Shown: positions 30,298-38,186, counted from the first letter of the stretch. The stretch: 64,000 nucleotides of DNA from DASTSN01 sp035760665 (GCA_035760665.1 DASTSN010000108.1:4859-68858), one strand, 5' to 3'. Numbers and translations are program-made. The notes: generated by a model not told the origin, from the sequence alone.

Positions 30298-31227
30298 ATG
30301 AGAAGACCGATAATCTATAAACTGATTTTTCCAGGCCTGTTCTTATCCCTTACAGCTTTACTGCCTGTTGCGGCCCAGGAAGTGCCGGGCAATAGCACAA
30401 CAACGGCACCGGTTGCCAGCACGGAAAACAGTTGGTTGTTTTGGGGAATAGCCATCGGCTTTGTTTTAATCTTATTGCTGATGCTTTTTGTGTTATCCAC
30501 GATGAACGGTCTTGGAGAATCTGAGGAAGGCGCCCATGTTACATCGCTGCGACAGTGGTGGTCAAACCTTGATAAGAAAATTTTTACAAAAGCGGTACCG
30601 GTGCAGCAAGAAGCTGATGTGCTGTTGGATCATGATTACGATGGTATTAAAGAATTGGATAACGCCCTACCCCCCTGGTGGAAATGGGGGTTTTATATAA
30701 CACTGGTCATTGGCGTTTTTTACCTGCTGCGTTTTCATGTCTGGAAAACAGGACCGACTCCTGAGCAGGAATATAATAGTGAAATGGTAGCCGCTGCAAA
30801 ACAAATGGAAGCGTACCGTAAAAAATCTAACGACTTAGTGGATGAGACTACCGTTACGATGGCCGATGCGACTGGCATTGCTGCGGGTAAACAACTTTTT
30901 CAGCAAAACTGCATTGCCTGCCATGGTAGTGCCGGAGAAGGCGGCGTTGGACCCAACTTAACAGACAATTACTGGCTGCATGGCGGCAGAATAAACGATG
31001 TGTTTAAAACAATCAAATACGGGTATCCCGACAAAGGCATGCAATCCTGGGAAAAAATGTTTTCTCCTTCACAGATCCGTAACCTGGCAAGCTTTGTGAA
31101 ATCATTGTACGGAACCAATCCGCCCAATCCAAAAGCTCCACAGGGAGATTTGTACAATGAAGGTCAGCCTGTTGACTCTACCGCTACGCAATCATCTTCC
31201 AAGGATTCATTGACGACAAAAAAATAA
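30298..31227 (+). CDS. ccoP: cbb3 oxidase subunit III, monohaem (CcoP)
   Basis: 309 residues. Signal-like N-terminus, span at about 46-66, the cbb3_N motif DHDYDGIKELDNALPPWWKW, a second span (128-146), and one cytochrome c domain with CIACH at 205-209 and the axial Met in GMQSW. The classical CcoP has two haem c; only one CXXCH is present here. It receives electrons from a soluble or membrane cytochrome and passes them to CcoO. Confidence 0.93.
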   Translation: MRRPIIYKLIFPGLFLSLTALLPVAAQEVPGNSTTTAPVASTENSWLFWGIAIGFVLILLLMLFVLSTMNGLGESEEGAHVTSLRQWWSNLDKKIFTKAVPVQQEADVLLDHDYDGIKELDNALPPWWKWGFYITLVIGVFYLLRFHVWKTGPTPEQEYNSEMVAAAKQMEAYRKKSNDLVDETTVTMADATGIAAGKQLFQQNCIACHGSAGEGGVGPNLTDNYWLHGGRINDVFKTIKYGYPDKGMQSWEKMFSPSQIRNLASFVKSLYGTNPPNPKAPQGDLYNEGQPVDSTATQSSSKDSLTTKK

Positions 31228-31248
31228 CGCTTTGAAATTTTCATTGCA

Positions 31249-32679
31249 ATGGACGAACACCAACACAACATATCGGATGAAAAAAAAGAACTGCTGGATC
31301 AGTCGTTTCGCGATTCGGTAGCCACGATCTCCAAAGAAGGTCAGCGTAACTGGATTTTTCCTAAAAAACCCAAAGGAAAGTTATACCGCTGGCGAACAAT
31401 TGCTTCGTTGCTTTACCTGGCAATTTTTTTCGCACTTCCTTTTATCAAAATTGACGGTCAGCCGGTATTCCTGTTCAATGTGATTGAACGGAAGTTTATC
31501 CTGTTTGGGCAGATTTTCTGGCCACAGGATTTTTTCATCTTCGCGATTGGCCTCCTCACCTTTATGGTGTTTATTATTTTGTTTACCGTTGTGTTTGGCA
31601 GGGCTTGGTGCGGCTGGGCCTGTCCGCAAACGGTTTTTATGGAAATGGTATTCCGCAAAATTGAATACTGGATTGATGGTGATGCCAGTGAACAACGGAA
31701 ACTCAGGGAAATGCCCTGGACCGGGTATAAAATCCGGAAGCGCCTGCTGAAAATGGCTGTTTTTTTCCTGATCTCTTTTACCATCGCCAATTTTTTCCTG
31801 GCTTACATAATAGGAATAGATGCTGTGCTGGCGATGGTACACGAAGGCATTGCTGCCAATGCCGGCACATTTATATCCCTGCTCGGCTTTACATCTGTTT
31901 TCTTTTTTGTGTTTTACTGGTTTCGTGAACAGGTTTGCATAGTGGTTTGCCCCTATGGCCGCTTGCAGGGCGTCTTGCTGGATAAAAAATCCATTGTGGT
32001 GGCATACGATTACGTGCGGGGAGAACCCAGGGGAAAACTGAAAAAAAACAAGCCCGAATCAGAAACAAAGGGTGATTGCATTGACTGCTTCGCCTGTGTG
32101 CGGGTTTGTCCTACCGGTATTGACATTCGCAACGGTACACAATTAGAGTGTGTGAACTGCACAGCCTGCATCGATGCCTGCGATGATATCATGACCAAGG
32201 TGAACAAGCCCACGGGTCTAATCCGTTTTGCGTCGGAGGACATCATTGCGCAAAAGAAAAAAACCACGTTCAACTGGCGGATGACAGGGTATTCCTTTGT
32301 ATTAACTGCATTGGTGGGAGTGCTTGTGTTTCTGCTCATGAGCCGCGACGATGTAGATGCGAGGATTTTGCGTACCCCCGGCCAGATGTTCCAGTCGCTG
32401 CCGGATGGGCGAATCAGCAATCTTTATAATATTAAGCTGGCAAACAAGACCCGAAGGGATATTCCGATTTCGATAAAGCTGGAAAATATGCAGGGCGAAA
32501 TAGCAATTGTGGCAAAAGATCTGATCGTTCCAGAAGAATCGTATTTCCAGTCACCCTTTTTTGTAAAAATAGACCGGCGACTGATACAACGCCGTAAAAC
32601 ACCGCTGGTGCTGGGTATTTATGAAGGCGATAAAAAAATTCAAACGGTCACTACGACATTCTGGGGACCGGGCTATTAA
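31249..32679 (+). CDS. ccoG: cbb3 oxidase accessory protein CcoG (ferredoxin-type)
   Basis: 476 residues. Five or six spans with CGWACPQTVFMEMVF and CIVVCPYGRLQ, then two 4Fe-4S motifs (CIDCFACVRVCP and CVNCTACIDAC) and a C-terminal immunoglobulin-like periplasmic domain. CcoG (RdxA/FixG) reduces Cu(II) for delivery to cbb3. Follows ccoP by 21 bp. Confidence 0.94.
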   Translation: MDEHQHNISDEKKELLDQSFRDSVATISKEGQRNWIFPKKPKGKLYRWRTIASLLYLAIFFALPFIKIDGQPVFLFNVIERKFILFGQIFWPQDFFIFAIGLLTFMVFIILFTVVFGRAWCGWACPQTVFMEMVFRKIEYWIDGDASEQRKLREMPWTGYKIRKRLLKMAVFFLISFTIANFFLAYIIGIDAVLAMVHEGIAANAGTFISLLGFTSVFFFVFYWFREQVCIVVCPYGRLQGVLLDKKSIVVAYDYVRGEPRGKLKKNKPESETKGDCIDCFACVRVCPTGIDIRNGTQLECVNCTACIDACDDIMTKVNKPTGLIRFASEDIIAQKKKTTFNWRMTGYSFVLTALVGVLVFLLMSRDDVDARILRTPGQMFQSLPDGRISNLYNIKLANKTRRDIPISIKLENMQGEIAIVAKDLIVPEESYFQSPFFVKIDRRLIQRRKTPLVLGIYEGDKKIQTVTTTFWGPGY

Positions 32680-32691
32680 AATATGTTGCAT

Positions 32692-33129
32692 ATGAAAATC
32701 AATTGGGGTCATAAAATCGCTGTTGTATATATCCTTTTTGTGGTGGGGATACTGTTTTTGGCATACAAGGCCAGCCATGAAGAGTTTGACCTGGTAAACA
32801 ATGATTATTATGGTGAAGAGCTAAAATACCAAAACGTGATTGATCAAAAGGCACGGGTTGCAGCCCTTTCTGCCCCAGTCCAGGTGGAACAGGAAAGCCA
32901 CAAAATTACGATCAGCTTTCCGCAGGATTTTACCAATCAACCAATAAAAGGTGAAGTGTATTTGTATTGCCCGTCAGATGAAAAAAAGGATATCAGGCAG
33001 CCGTTTTCAATCAGTAACCTGACCTGTGTTACGCAAGTACCGGCTAAAGCAAAAGGACTGTACGATCTCAAACTTTCGTGGGAAGCAGGGGGACAAACAT
33101 TTTACCAGGAACAAAAAATTATTTTTTAA
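32692..33129 (+). CDS. fixH: FixH family protein
   Basis: 145 residues from the ATG at 32692 (MKINWGHKIAVVYILFVVGI); an ATG three codons upstream (32683) is also possible. One N-terminal span, then a periplasmic beta domain beginning DLVNNDYYGEELKYQNVIDQ, the FixH signature of Bacteroidota. FixH acts with CcoG/CcoI in cbb3 maturation. Confidence 0.9.
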   Translation: MKINWGHKIAVVYILFVVGILFLAYKASHEEFDLVNNDYYGEELKYQNVIDQKARVAALSAPVQVEQESHKITISFPQDFTNQPIKGEVYLYCPSDEKKDIRQPFSISNLTCVTQVPAKAKGLYDLKLSWEAGGQTFYQEQKIIF

Positions 33130-33131
33130 GC

Positions 33132-33483
33132 ATGGTTTATTATACTGGTATGTTGCAACGAAAAAGTTTTATCAAAACCAGTTTGCCGGCAATCGTGGGG
33201 TTGAGTTGCCTGCTGGCAGTATACCTGTTGGAAAAAGAACTGCAGCAGGAAAAATCACCCCTGGTACTCATGCTGATCGCTGCCGCCGGTTTGCTGATGT
33301 TATTCATTACCAGGTTGGGTGGTGCTGCATTAGTGTTTTTTTCCGGCGGCGTTGGCGATATATCCATTTATGTTTCCCGCAACCCACTGGCTGATTCCAG
33401 GGGCTTTGCTGGTCGGTTATACAGGTTTTACTGAACTCATCCGCTGGTGGAACCAAAACGGGTCTAATGGTAACGAAGTATGA
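33132..33483 (+). CDS. Small membrane protein, frame broken at a seven-T run
   Basis: Starting at ATG 33132, two bases after fixH, the frame encodes MVYYTGMLQRKSF and two hydrophobic spans, then reaches a T7 run (33337-33343). Read straight through, it ends at 33434 with polar text (GDISIYVSRNPLADSRG). If one T is skipped, it continues as hydrophobic protein (VFFPAALAIYPFM...WLIPGALLVGYTGFTELIRWW) to a TGA at 33481-33483 that overlaps the next start codon as ATGA. The corrected product is 116 residues with about four spans. The tight coupling at both ends argues that this is the true gene. The break may be a sequencing error, slippage at the T run, or a real mutation. Family not recognised. 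Confidence 0.6.
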
Positions 33484-34193
33484 GCATTGCTGAAATTATA
33501 CGTATTGCGCTATTGCTGGGGACAGCAGGTAGCCTGCATTGCGCCGGCATGTGTGGTCCGTTGGCTTTTGCACTTCCGGTTTCTCACAGCAATCGCTACA
33601 GCAGGCTGGCCGGTGGTTCCGTCTATAATTTCGGTCGCCTTTTCGCATATACTGCGCTAGGCTTGCTATTTGGGATAGCCGGTTACCTGTTTCTTTCGGC
33701 TAGCTGGCAGCAGTACTTCTCAGTTACACTGGGGATTGTGATCCTGCTTTATCTTTTGTTGCCTAAAAAGCTTTATGTACAGAACCTTACAAATGGCTGG
33801 TTACAAAAGCCGTTTCTCGCTCTTCGGTCTTCACTGGCAAGATTGTTTCATTCACGCAAATACCGCTCACTTTTTTTTATCGGTATATTAAATGGTTTAC
33901 TGCCCTGCGGGATGGTGTATCTAGCTATCACCTCGTCTCTCCTGGCGGGTTCATCGCTCAAAGGAGGCTTGTTTATGTTTTTTTTCGGGATTGGCACATT
34001 TCCCGTGATGTTGCTGGCTGTATTTGGCGCTAACTATTTAAATCAGCGCATCCGTTACAGGCTTTCGAAGGCTGTACCCGTTTTCCTTTTTATTATGTCT
34101 GTTTTACTGGTGCTTCGCGGACTTGGGCTGGGTATTCCTTACCTGAGTCCGGTAATTTCCGGTACGACACAGGGTGCGGTCAGTTGTCATTAA
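33480..34193 (+). CDS. SafE/TauE-like membrane protein of the cbb3 cluster
   Basis: 237 residues, six spans. The first carries LHCAGMCGPLAFALP, the LHC-x-GMCG motif of the UreH/SafE-like branch found next to cbb3 genes in many bacteria, followed by YNFGRLFAYTALGLLFG and later NGLLPCGMVYLA. The paired Cys in membrane helices suggest metal (copper) handling, but transport has not been shown for this branch. Its ATG overlaps the stop of the preceding corrected frame; last gene of the respiratory region. Confidence 0.85.
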   Translation: MSIAEIIRIALLLGTAGSLHCAGMCGPLAFALPVSHSNRYSRLAGGSVYNFGRLFAYTALGLLFGIAGYLFLSASWQQYFSVTLGIVILLYLLLPKKLYVQNLTNGWLQKPFLALRSSLARLFHSRKYRSLFFIGILNGLLPCGMVYLAITSSLLAGSSLKGGLFMFFFGIGTFPVMLLAVFGANYLNQRIRYRLSKAVPVFLFIMSVLLVLRGLGLGIPYLSPVISGTTQGAVSCH

Positions 34194-34583
34194 TTATAAG
34201 CCAAGTTCCTTTACCGGATCCCAAAAAATTTTTTCAAAATCGGCGATCCGGTCGTTTACCACGCGGATACCCTCTTTTTTCAGGAGTTCTTCCATGCGGG
34301 TGGATGTTTCAAAATGATGTTTGCCGCTCAGCATACCCAGTCGGTTTACCACACGGTGGGCCGGCACTTTTGGTTTTACCCGCCCTGCGCCGTTCATCGC
34401 CCAGCCAACCATACGGGCAGAAAGTTTTGTACCCAGACAAGCAGCAATTGCCCCGTAAGAGGTTACACGGCCCCTGGGTATTTGCCTTGCTACAGCATAC
34501 ACCAGTTCGAAAAAATTTTCGTCACGCTTACCCGAAGGAGTAAGTGCTTTTAATCGGGCAGCTGATTTTTTGGGGGCGGGCAT
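34194..34583 (-). CDS. Alkyltransferase-like DNA-binding protein (MGMT fold, no active-site Cys)
   Basis: 129 residues covering the Ada/MGMT C-terminal domain: IPRGRVTSYGAIA, helix-turn-helix with SARMVGWAMN, and the active-site region PAHRVVNRLG. True O6-alkylguanine transferases have PCHRV; Ala replaces Cys here, so the protein cannot accept alkyl groups. Such ATL proteins bind O6-alkylguanine lesions and pass them to nucleotide excision repair. A basic N-terminal extension (PAPKKSAARLK) precedes. Its stop abuts the SafE-like stop. Confidence 0.88.
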   Translation of the reverse strand: MPAPKKSAARLKALTPSGKRDENFFELVYAVARQIPRGRVTSYGAIAACLGTKLSARMVGWAMNGAGRVKPKVPAHRVVNRLGMLSGKHHFETSTRMEELLKKEGIRVVNDRIADFEKIFWDPVKELGL

Positions 34584-34605
34584 AAAGAGAGTTGTTGCAT
34601 TTTGA

Positions 34606-34815
34606 TTATATAGGCGCCTGGTCGTTTTTCTTATCTTGTTCTTGCTTCAACAATAAAGATTTTTTGGGTTCGGGAACGTTTTCGTAATGATAAGGACAGT
34701 GCCGGCAGCCCATGCCGCAGCAATATCCCTTGTCCAGGTGATATTTTTCTGTAAACACCATGTACCCATCCTCTGAGAGGTAATAGTCAATCCCTTCTTT
34801 CAGCACCTGTTTCAT
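34606..34815 (-). CDS. DUF5522 family small Cys-rich protein
   Basis: 69 residues; YYLSEDGYMVFTEKYHLDKGYCCGMGCRHCPY contains the C-C-G-x-G-C-R-H-C-P-Y motif of DUF5522, which looks like a metal or Fe-S site. A charged tail follows. Start overlaps the end of trmB by 29 bp, so translation may be coupled. Function unknown; the association with tRNA methyltransferase may be meaningful. Confidence 0.85.
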   Translation of the reverse strand: MKQVLKEGIDYYLSEDGYMVFTEKYHLDKGYCCGMGCRHCPYHYENVPEPKKSLLLKQEQDKKNDQAPI

Positions 34816-35509
34816 CCTGTTTCAGTTGTTCTTTCAGTTCCATGTCTTTCGCTGTACCGGCTAATCTGTGCGGCAGCGAAAAACACAAATAATGTACCCG
34901 CTTGCTTTGTGCAATATCCAGAGATTCGTAATACGTTTTTATGGTCAGTTCCGGCGGCAGCTCATTTTGCGCATAAACATCCCCGTAGTCGGTGTGTAGC
35001 GTACAGTCATACAACTGAATCACTTTTTTGGTAAATGCGTATAAAACCGGGCTGTCGGTTTTTAAATGAATTTTTCCATCAGGCTGTAAGAACTGCTGGT
35101 ATAGCCGGAGAAATTTGGGATGTGTGAGCCGCTTTTTTGCTTTGGAAATCCGCAACTGTGGGTCGGGAAACGTGATCCAGATTTCTGCTACTTCGCCGGG
35201 GCTGAAATATTGGTTGATCTGGTCGATCTGCGTACGCAGGAAGGCAACATTCGCCAGTTTTTTTTCCTGTGCCCGCCGGGCACCAACCCAGATGCGGTTA
35301 CCCTTCAGATCCACGCCAATGAAATTGCGATCGGGATAAAGTTCGCCCAGCCCTACGGCGTATTCGCCCTTGCCGCAAGCCAGTTCCAATATAATGGGAT
35401 GCTCGTTGAGGAAATGCTGCTTCCAGTTACCGGGCATGCCAGGTGGCTGCTGCAGTACATTGGAAAAGCTTTTCAACTCCTCAAACCGTATTAATTTTTT
35501 ATGACCCAT
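34787..35509 (-). CDS. trmB: tRNA (guanine-N7-)-methyltransferase
   Basis: 240 residues. SAM-binding motif LELACGKGEYAVGLG, FIGVDLKGNRIWVGA, and the catalytic ITFPDPQLRISKAKKRLTHP region typical of TrmB. It methylates G46 in the variable loop of tRNAs. The C-terminal SKRVHYLCFSLP helix matches the Bacteroidota form. Confidence 0.92.
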   Translation of the reverse strand: MGHKKLIRFEELKSFSNVLQQPPGMPGNWKQHFLNEHPIILELACGKGEYAVGLGELYPDRNFIGVDLKGNRIWVGARRAQEKKLANVAFLRTQIDQINQYFSPGEVAEIWITFPDPQLRISKAKKRLTHPKFLRLYQQFLQPDGKIHLKTDSPVLYAFTKKVIQLYDCTLHTDYGDVYAQNELPPELTIKTYYESLDIAQSKRVHYLCFSLPHRLAGTAKDMELKEQLKQDETGAERRD

Positions 35510-35678
35510 GGGGTCGCAAAGTTAACAGAATTAAGGGGATGCCAGCCAGGATTAACCGGCCTGGTAACTGCCCGCTTATTAACAGGCAGCTATTGTTGTA
35601 GCTTGTTTTGCAGCGCCAAATCGATTACTTTCGGTTACCGCCGGAAAATGATTCCTGCAGGTGAAGTATACATTGTGT

Positions 35679-36143
35679 ATGGAAAAAATAACAGTTGAAG
35701 GATTTAGGTTGATTGGGCTTGAACTGGCGAAAAAAACCAGTAATGTAAACGGGCAATCCTCCATTGACTGTGGCCGGCTCTGGCAGCAGTTTGAGGAGGA
35801 GCAGGTAGCCGACCGTATTCCCGGACGGCAGGACGATGCGGTGTATGCTGTTTATTATGACTACGAAGGAGATTACACGCAGCCGTTTTCGTATTTCATC
35901 GGTTGCAAGGTAGCGACGGAGACGGTGGTCCCACCAGGCCTGCAGGCACTGGTCTTGCCCTTGCAAAACTATCTAAAGATTGTGGCGAAAGGACGCATAC
36001 CTGATTGTATAGCAAATGCCTGGAAAAACATCTGGCAGTCAGCGGCACCAAGATCTTATGGTTACGATTTTGAAGTATACGGTAACCGCAGCCAGGACTG
36101 GAATGATGCTGAAGTGGAGATCTTTCTTTCGATAAGCAGCTAA
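35679..36143 (+). CDS. GyrI-like / AraC effector-binding domain protein
   Basis: 154 residues from ATG 35679 (MEKITVEGFRLIGLEL); six extra residues are possible. The pattern GFRLIGLEL ... LWQQFEEE ... DAVYAVYYDYEGDYTQPFSYFIGC ... YLKIVAKGRIPDCIANAWKNIW ... YDFEVYG...EVEIFLSI follows the tandem SHS2 layout of stand-alone effector-binding proteins. These bind small cationic or hydrophobic molecules; some are hydrolases. No DNA-binding part is present. Confidence 0.85.
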   Translation: MEKITVEGFRLIGLELAKKTSNVNGQSSIDCGRLWQQFEEEQVADRIPGRQDDAVYAVYYDYEGDYTQPFSYFIGCKVATETVVPPGLQALVLPLQNYLKIVAKGRIPDCIANAWKNIWQSAAPRSYGYDFEVYGNRSQDWNDAEVEIFLSISS

Positions 36144-36180
36144 ACAGGAAATGGTTTCCGGATGATAAAGCAGGATTATA

Positions 36181-36221
36181 AAAACAAAAAAGCCTCTTTA
36201 GGTATTGAAATACAAGAGGCT
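36181..36221 (-). terminator. Rho-independent terminator of the tRNA-like RNA unit
   Basis: On the minus strand AGCCTCTT (36221-36214) pairs with AAGAGGCT (36198-36191); inside it GTAT pairs with ATAC. A T6 run and more T follow (36190 downward). It lies about 27 nt after the tRNA-like domain and on the plus strand has no T run, so it serves the minus-strand RNA. Confidence 0.85.
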
Positions 36222-36247
36222 GAGCAATCACATGAGAGAGAAATGAG

Positions 36248-36419
36248 CTGTAGGGGGAGGACTCGAACCTCCACGGGGCAGTTAGCTGAAACGCAAAGTT
36301 TAGTGGTCAACCCTGGTCGGCCTTACCAATGGTAACGTCGGCTCTACGCTTCGTTTATCCTGTTATCCCCACCCCCGAGACGAGGGGGCATGTCTGCCGG
36401 AAATTTCATCACCCCACAG
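36248..36419 (-). ncRNA. tRNA-like RNA with a ~99-nt variable arm and unusual anticodon loop
   Basis: Read on the minus strand, all tRNA parts are present: acceptor TGTGGGG (36418-36412) with CCCTACA (36255-36249), one G-T wobble; D stem ATG/CAT with a 14-nt loop like tRNA-Leu plus three bases; a 5-bp, 7-nt-loop anticodon arm CCCCC/GGGGG with loop TCGTCTC (36383-36377); T arm GGAGG-TTCGAGT-CCTCC (36272-36256); discriminator G, no encoded CCA. The anticodon would be GUC but position 33 is C, not U. Between anticodon and T arms lie 99 nt (36371-36273), closed by GGGG/CCCC with inner helices AAACG/CGTTT and TTACC/GGTAA. It has its own promoter and terminator. It does not match tmRNA or a group I intron. 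Pairings were made by eye. Confidence 0.65.
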
Positions 36420-36443
36420 TGTATTCGAAAGAACTTGTGAGTA

Positions 36444-36476
36444 CAAATATATAGTTATAGGGCTTTTTATTCCAAA
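36444..36476 (-). promoter_or_regulatory. Strong promoter for the tRNA-like RNA
   Basis: On the minus strand TTTG (36476-36473), a 21-bp spacer, then TATATTTG (36451-36444), a full match to TTTG-N(19-21)-TAnnTTTG. Transcription would start near 36440, about 20 nt before the 5' end of the cloverleaf. Confidence 0.75.
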
Positions 36477-36501
36477 TTTTTCAATAAAAATTTTGAAATC
36501 A

Positions 36502-36545
36502 TTGATATTTTTCAAATATTTGATAATTATTTTGGAAAATATCAA
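36502..36545. promoter_or_regulatory. Nested inverted repeats upstream of the AsnC-type regulator gene
   Basis: TTGATATTTT (36502-36511) and AAAATATCAA (36536-36545) form a perfect 10-bp inverted repeat. Directly inside lies the perfect 12-bp palindrome TCAAATATTTGA (36512-36523). The array ends six bases before the regulator's ATG and is a good candidate for its own binding site, as Lrp/AsnC proteins usually control themselves from AT-rich dyads. It also lies 26 bp upstream of the divergent RNA promoter. Confidence 0.55.
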
Positions 36546-36551
36546 AAAACC

Positions 36552-37028
36552 ATGGATAAAATGGCTGCCAAACTGAATCTTGATAAGCTCGACTTGCAGA
36601 TCATTCACCACATGATTGAAAATGCAGAAATCTCATATGCCGACCTGGGAAAAAAACTTTTTGTCTCCGGGGGTACCATTCATGTGCGCATCAAAAAATT
36701 ACAGGAAATCGGTGTGGTTAAAGGTACCAAACTAAATGTTGACCTGAAGCTGCTGGGATATGATGTGATTGCATTTATCGGTATTTATCTCGAAAAAAGC
36801 TCGCTATACGATACAGTGGCAAAAGAATTACAGAAGATACCGGAGATTGTGCGGCTGAATTACACCACGGGTAATTACAGCATGTTTGCCGAAGTGGTGT
36901 GCAAAGATATTGCCGGCCTGCGGTATGTACTGCATGACCAGCTGCAGCGCATCAAAGGTATTGAGCGGACAGAAACGCTGATTTCCCTGGAAGAAAGTTT
37001 TAGCCGTAATGTGAAGATTACCGGTTAA
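36552..37028 (+). CDS. Lrp/AsnC family transcriptional regulator
   Basis: 158 residues. N-terminal helix-turn-helix (LDKLDLQIIHHMIENAEISYADLGKKLFVSGGTIHVRIKKLQ, quoted only in part as LDKLDLQIIHHM) followed by GVVKGT and a RAM ligand-binding domain (GYDVIAFIGIYLEKSS, VRLNYTTGNYSMFAEVVCKD). It resembles the AsnC branch. The effector is probably an amino acid. An ATG at 36561 is an alternative start. Divergent from the tRNA-like RNA gene. Confidence 0.9.
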   Translation: MDKMAAKLNLDKLDLQIIHHMIENAEISYADLGKKLFVSGGTIHVRIKKLQEIGVVKGTKLNVDLKLLGYDVIAFIGIYLEKSSLYDTVAKELQKIPEIVRLNYTTGNYSMFAEVVCKDIAGLRYVLHDQLQRIKGIERTETLISLEESFSRNVKITG

Positions 37029-37066
37029 CAACGATGGGCTATTATTACCCGCGAGCATCAAATCTT

Positions 37067-38155
37067 TTAAAAGCGGTCCCGTACATTCAGGGCATCCCGC
37101 AAGCCGTTGCCCAGCAGGTTAAAAGCCAATACCAGCAGCATGATGGCAAAGCCGGGTGCCAATGCCAGCATAGGATTTTGAGTGATGATGAAATTATAGT
37201 TTTCTTTAATCATGAGCCCCCAGCTGGGTTGCGGTGGTTGCACACCCACGCCAAGGAAACTTAGCCCTGCTTCAATCAGAATAGCAGAAGCAAAATTAGA
37301 AGCTGCCAGCACAATAACCGGTCCCATAATGTTAGGCAATATATGACGGAAGATTGTCCGGAAATCCGAAAAACCCAGCGCTCTTGCCGCTTCTACGTAT
37401 TCCATTTCCCGCACACTCAGTACCTGTCCGCGCACCAGGCGTGCCACGTTAACCCACATAGTAAGCCCCACGGCGATGAAAACCTGCCAGAAGCCTTTGC
37501 CCAGCACCAGCGTTATGGCAAATACCAGCAGCAGCGTGGGAATGCTCCAGATTACATTGATAAACCAGGTGACCAAGTTATCTGTTTTACCGCCGTAATA
37601 GCCGGCCAGCGACCCGAAGAGGATGCCAATCGCCAGGGAAATGATGGCTGTAACAAGACCCACGCTAAGGCTAACACGTGTACCTACGATCAGGCGGCTG
37701 AGAATATCCCGCCCGTACTTGTCGGTTCCGAGTAAAAACGTAGTGCTGGTAACAGGCTCCGGTGCCAGCGTTGAAAGCAGGTAGGTCTGTCGTTCATATA
37801 ATCCTTCATCAATATATTTTTGTACAATCAGGCTGTCAGCTTTTTTTTCGTAACTGCTGATGGGAACATACAAATAATCGTCCTCTTTTCCGTACAGCAG
37901 ATGCTGAAAAAAATTACTTTGACCACTCGTTTTTTCCCGTATCACCTTTAAAAACGCCTGGGTGAAGCCGGGTTTTCTGCCGCCGATTTCCAGGATGATA
38001 CGATTGGCATAGGGGGATGAATCCGGCGCTATGAAATAAGCAGCAGCTGCTGTAATAGTAGCCAGGATAATCAGAACAAGCCCAACTACAGCGCCTTTAT
38101 TTCTTCGTAGTCGTCGCCATGCAGCCTGCTGAAATGACCGGGATGGATCGCTCAT
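37067..38155 (-). CDS. ABC transporter permease, oligopeptide type (DppC/OppC)
   Basis: 362 residues. N-terminal OppC_N segment (AAWRRLRRNKGAVVGLVLI), an enlarged periplasmic loop (about residues 45-130, charged), the LLGTDKYGRDILSRLIVGTRVSL motif, and the EAA loop EAARALGFSDFRTIFRHILPNI that contacts the ATPase. The partner permease, ATPase and binding protein are not adjacent. Substrate is likely peptides or related compounds. Confidence 0.9.
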   Translation of the reverse strand: MSDPSRSFQQAAWRRLRRNKGAVVGLVLIILATITAAAAYFIAPDSSPYANRIILEIGGRKPGFTQAFLKVIREKTSGQSNFFQHLLYGKEDDYLYVPISSYEKKADSLIVQKYIDEGLYERQTYLLSTLAPEPVTSTTFLLGTDKYGRDILSRLIVGTRVSLSVGLVTAIISLAIGILFGSLAGYYGGKTDNLVTWFINVIWSIPTLLLVFAITLVLGKGFWQVFIAVGLTMWVNVARLVRGQVLSVREMEYVEAARALGFSDFRTIFRHILPNIMGPVIVLAASNFASAILIEAGLSFLGVGVQPPQPSWGLMIKENYNFIITQNPMLALAPGFAIMLLVLAFNLLGNGLRDALNVRDRF

Positions 38156-38186
38156 GCATGGAAGATAAAAAGAAAATGCTGAATCC

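Noticed and set aside
33026..33394. Open frame overlapping the end of fixH and the small membrane gene
   Set aside because: Polar, Cys/Arg-rich text without a start context, out of frame with both real genes.
36248..36419. Considered tmRNA or a tRNA interrupted by a group I intron
   Set aside because: No tag frame ending in an ALAA-type sequence, a normal anticodon arm is present, and the insert is too short and lacks P/Q/R/S core elements. The GGGGATAACAGG stretch in the arm resembles a 23S rRNA segment (and the I-SceI target) but nothing around it does.
36363..36611. Minus-strand open frame of 82 codons across the tRNA-like RNA and the AsnC start region
   Set aside because: Overlaps a well-supported RNA structure and promoter, is highly AT-biased, and resembles no protein.
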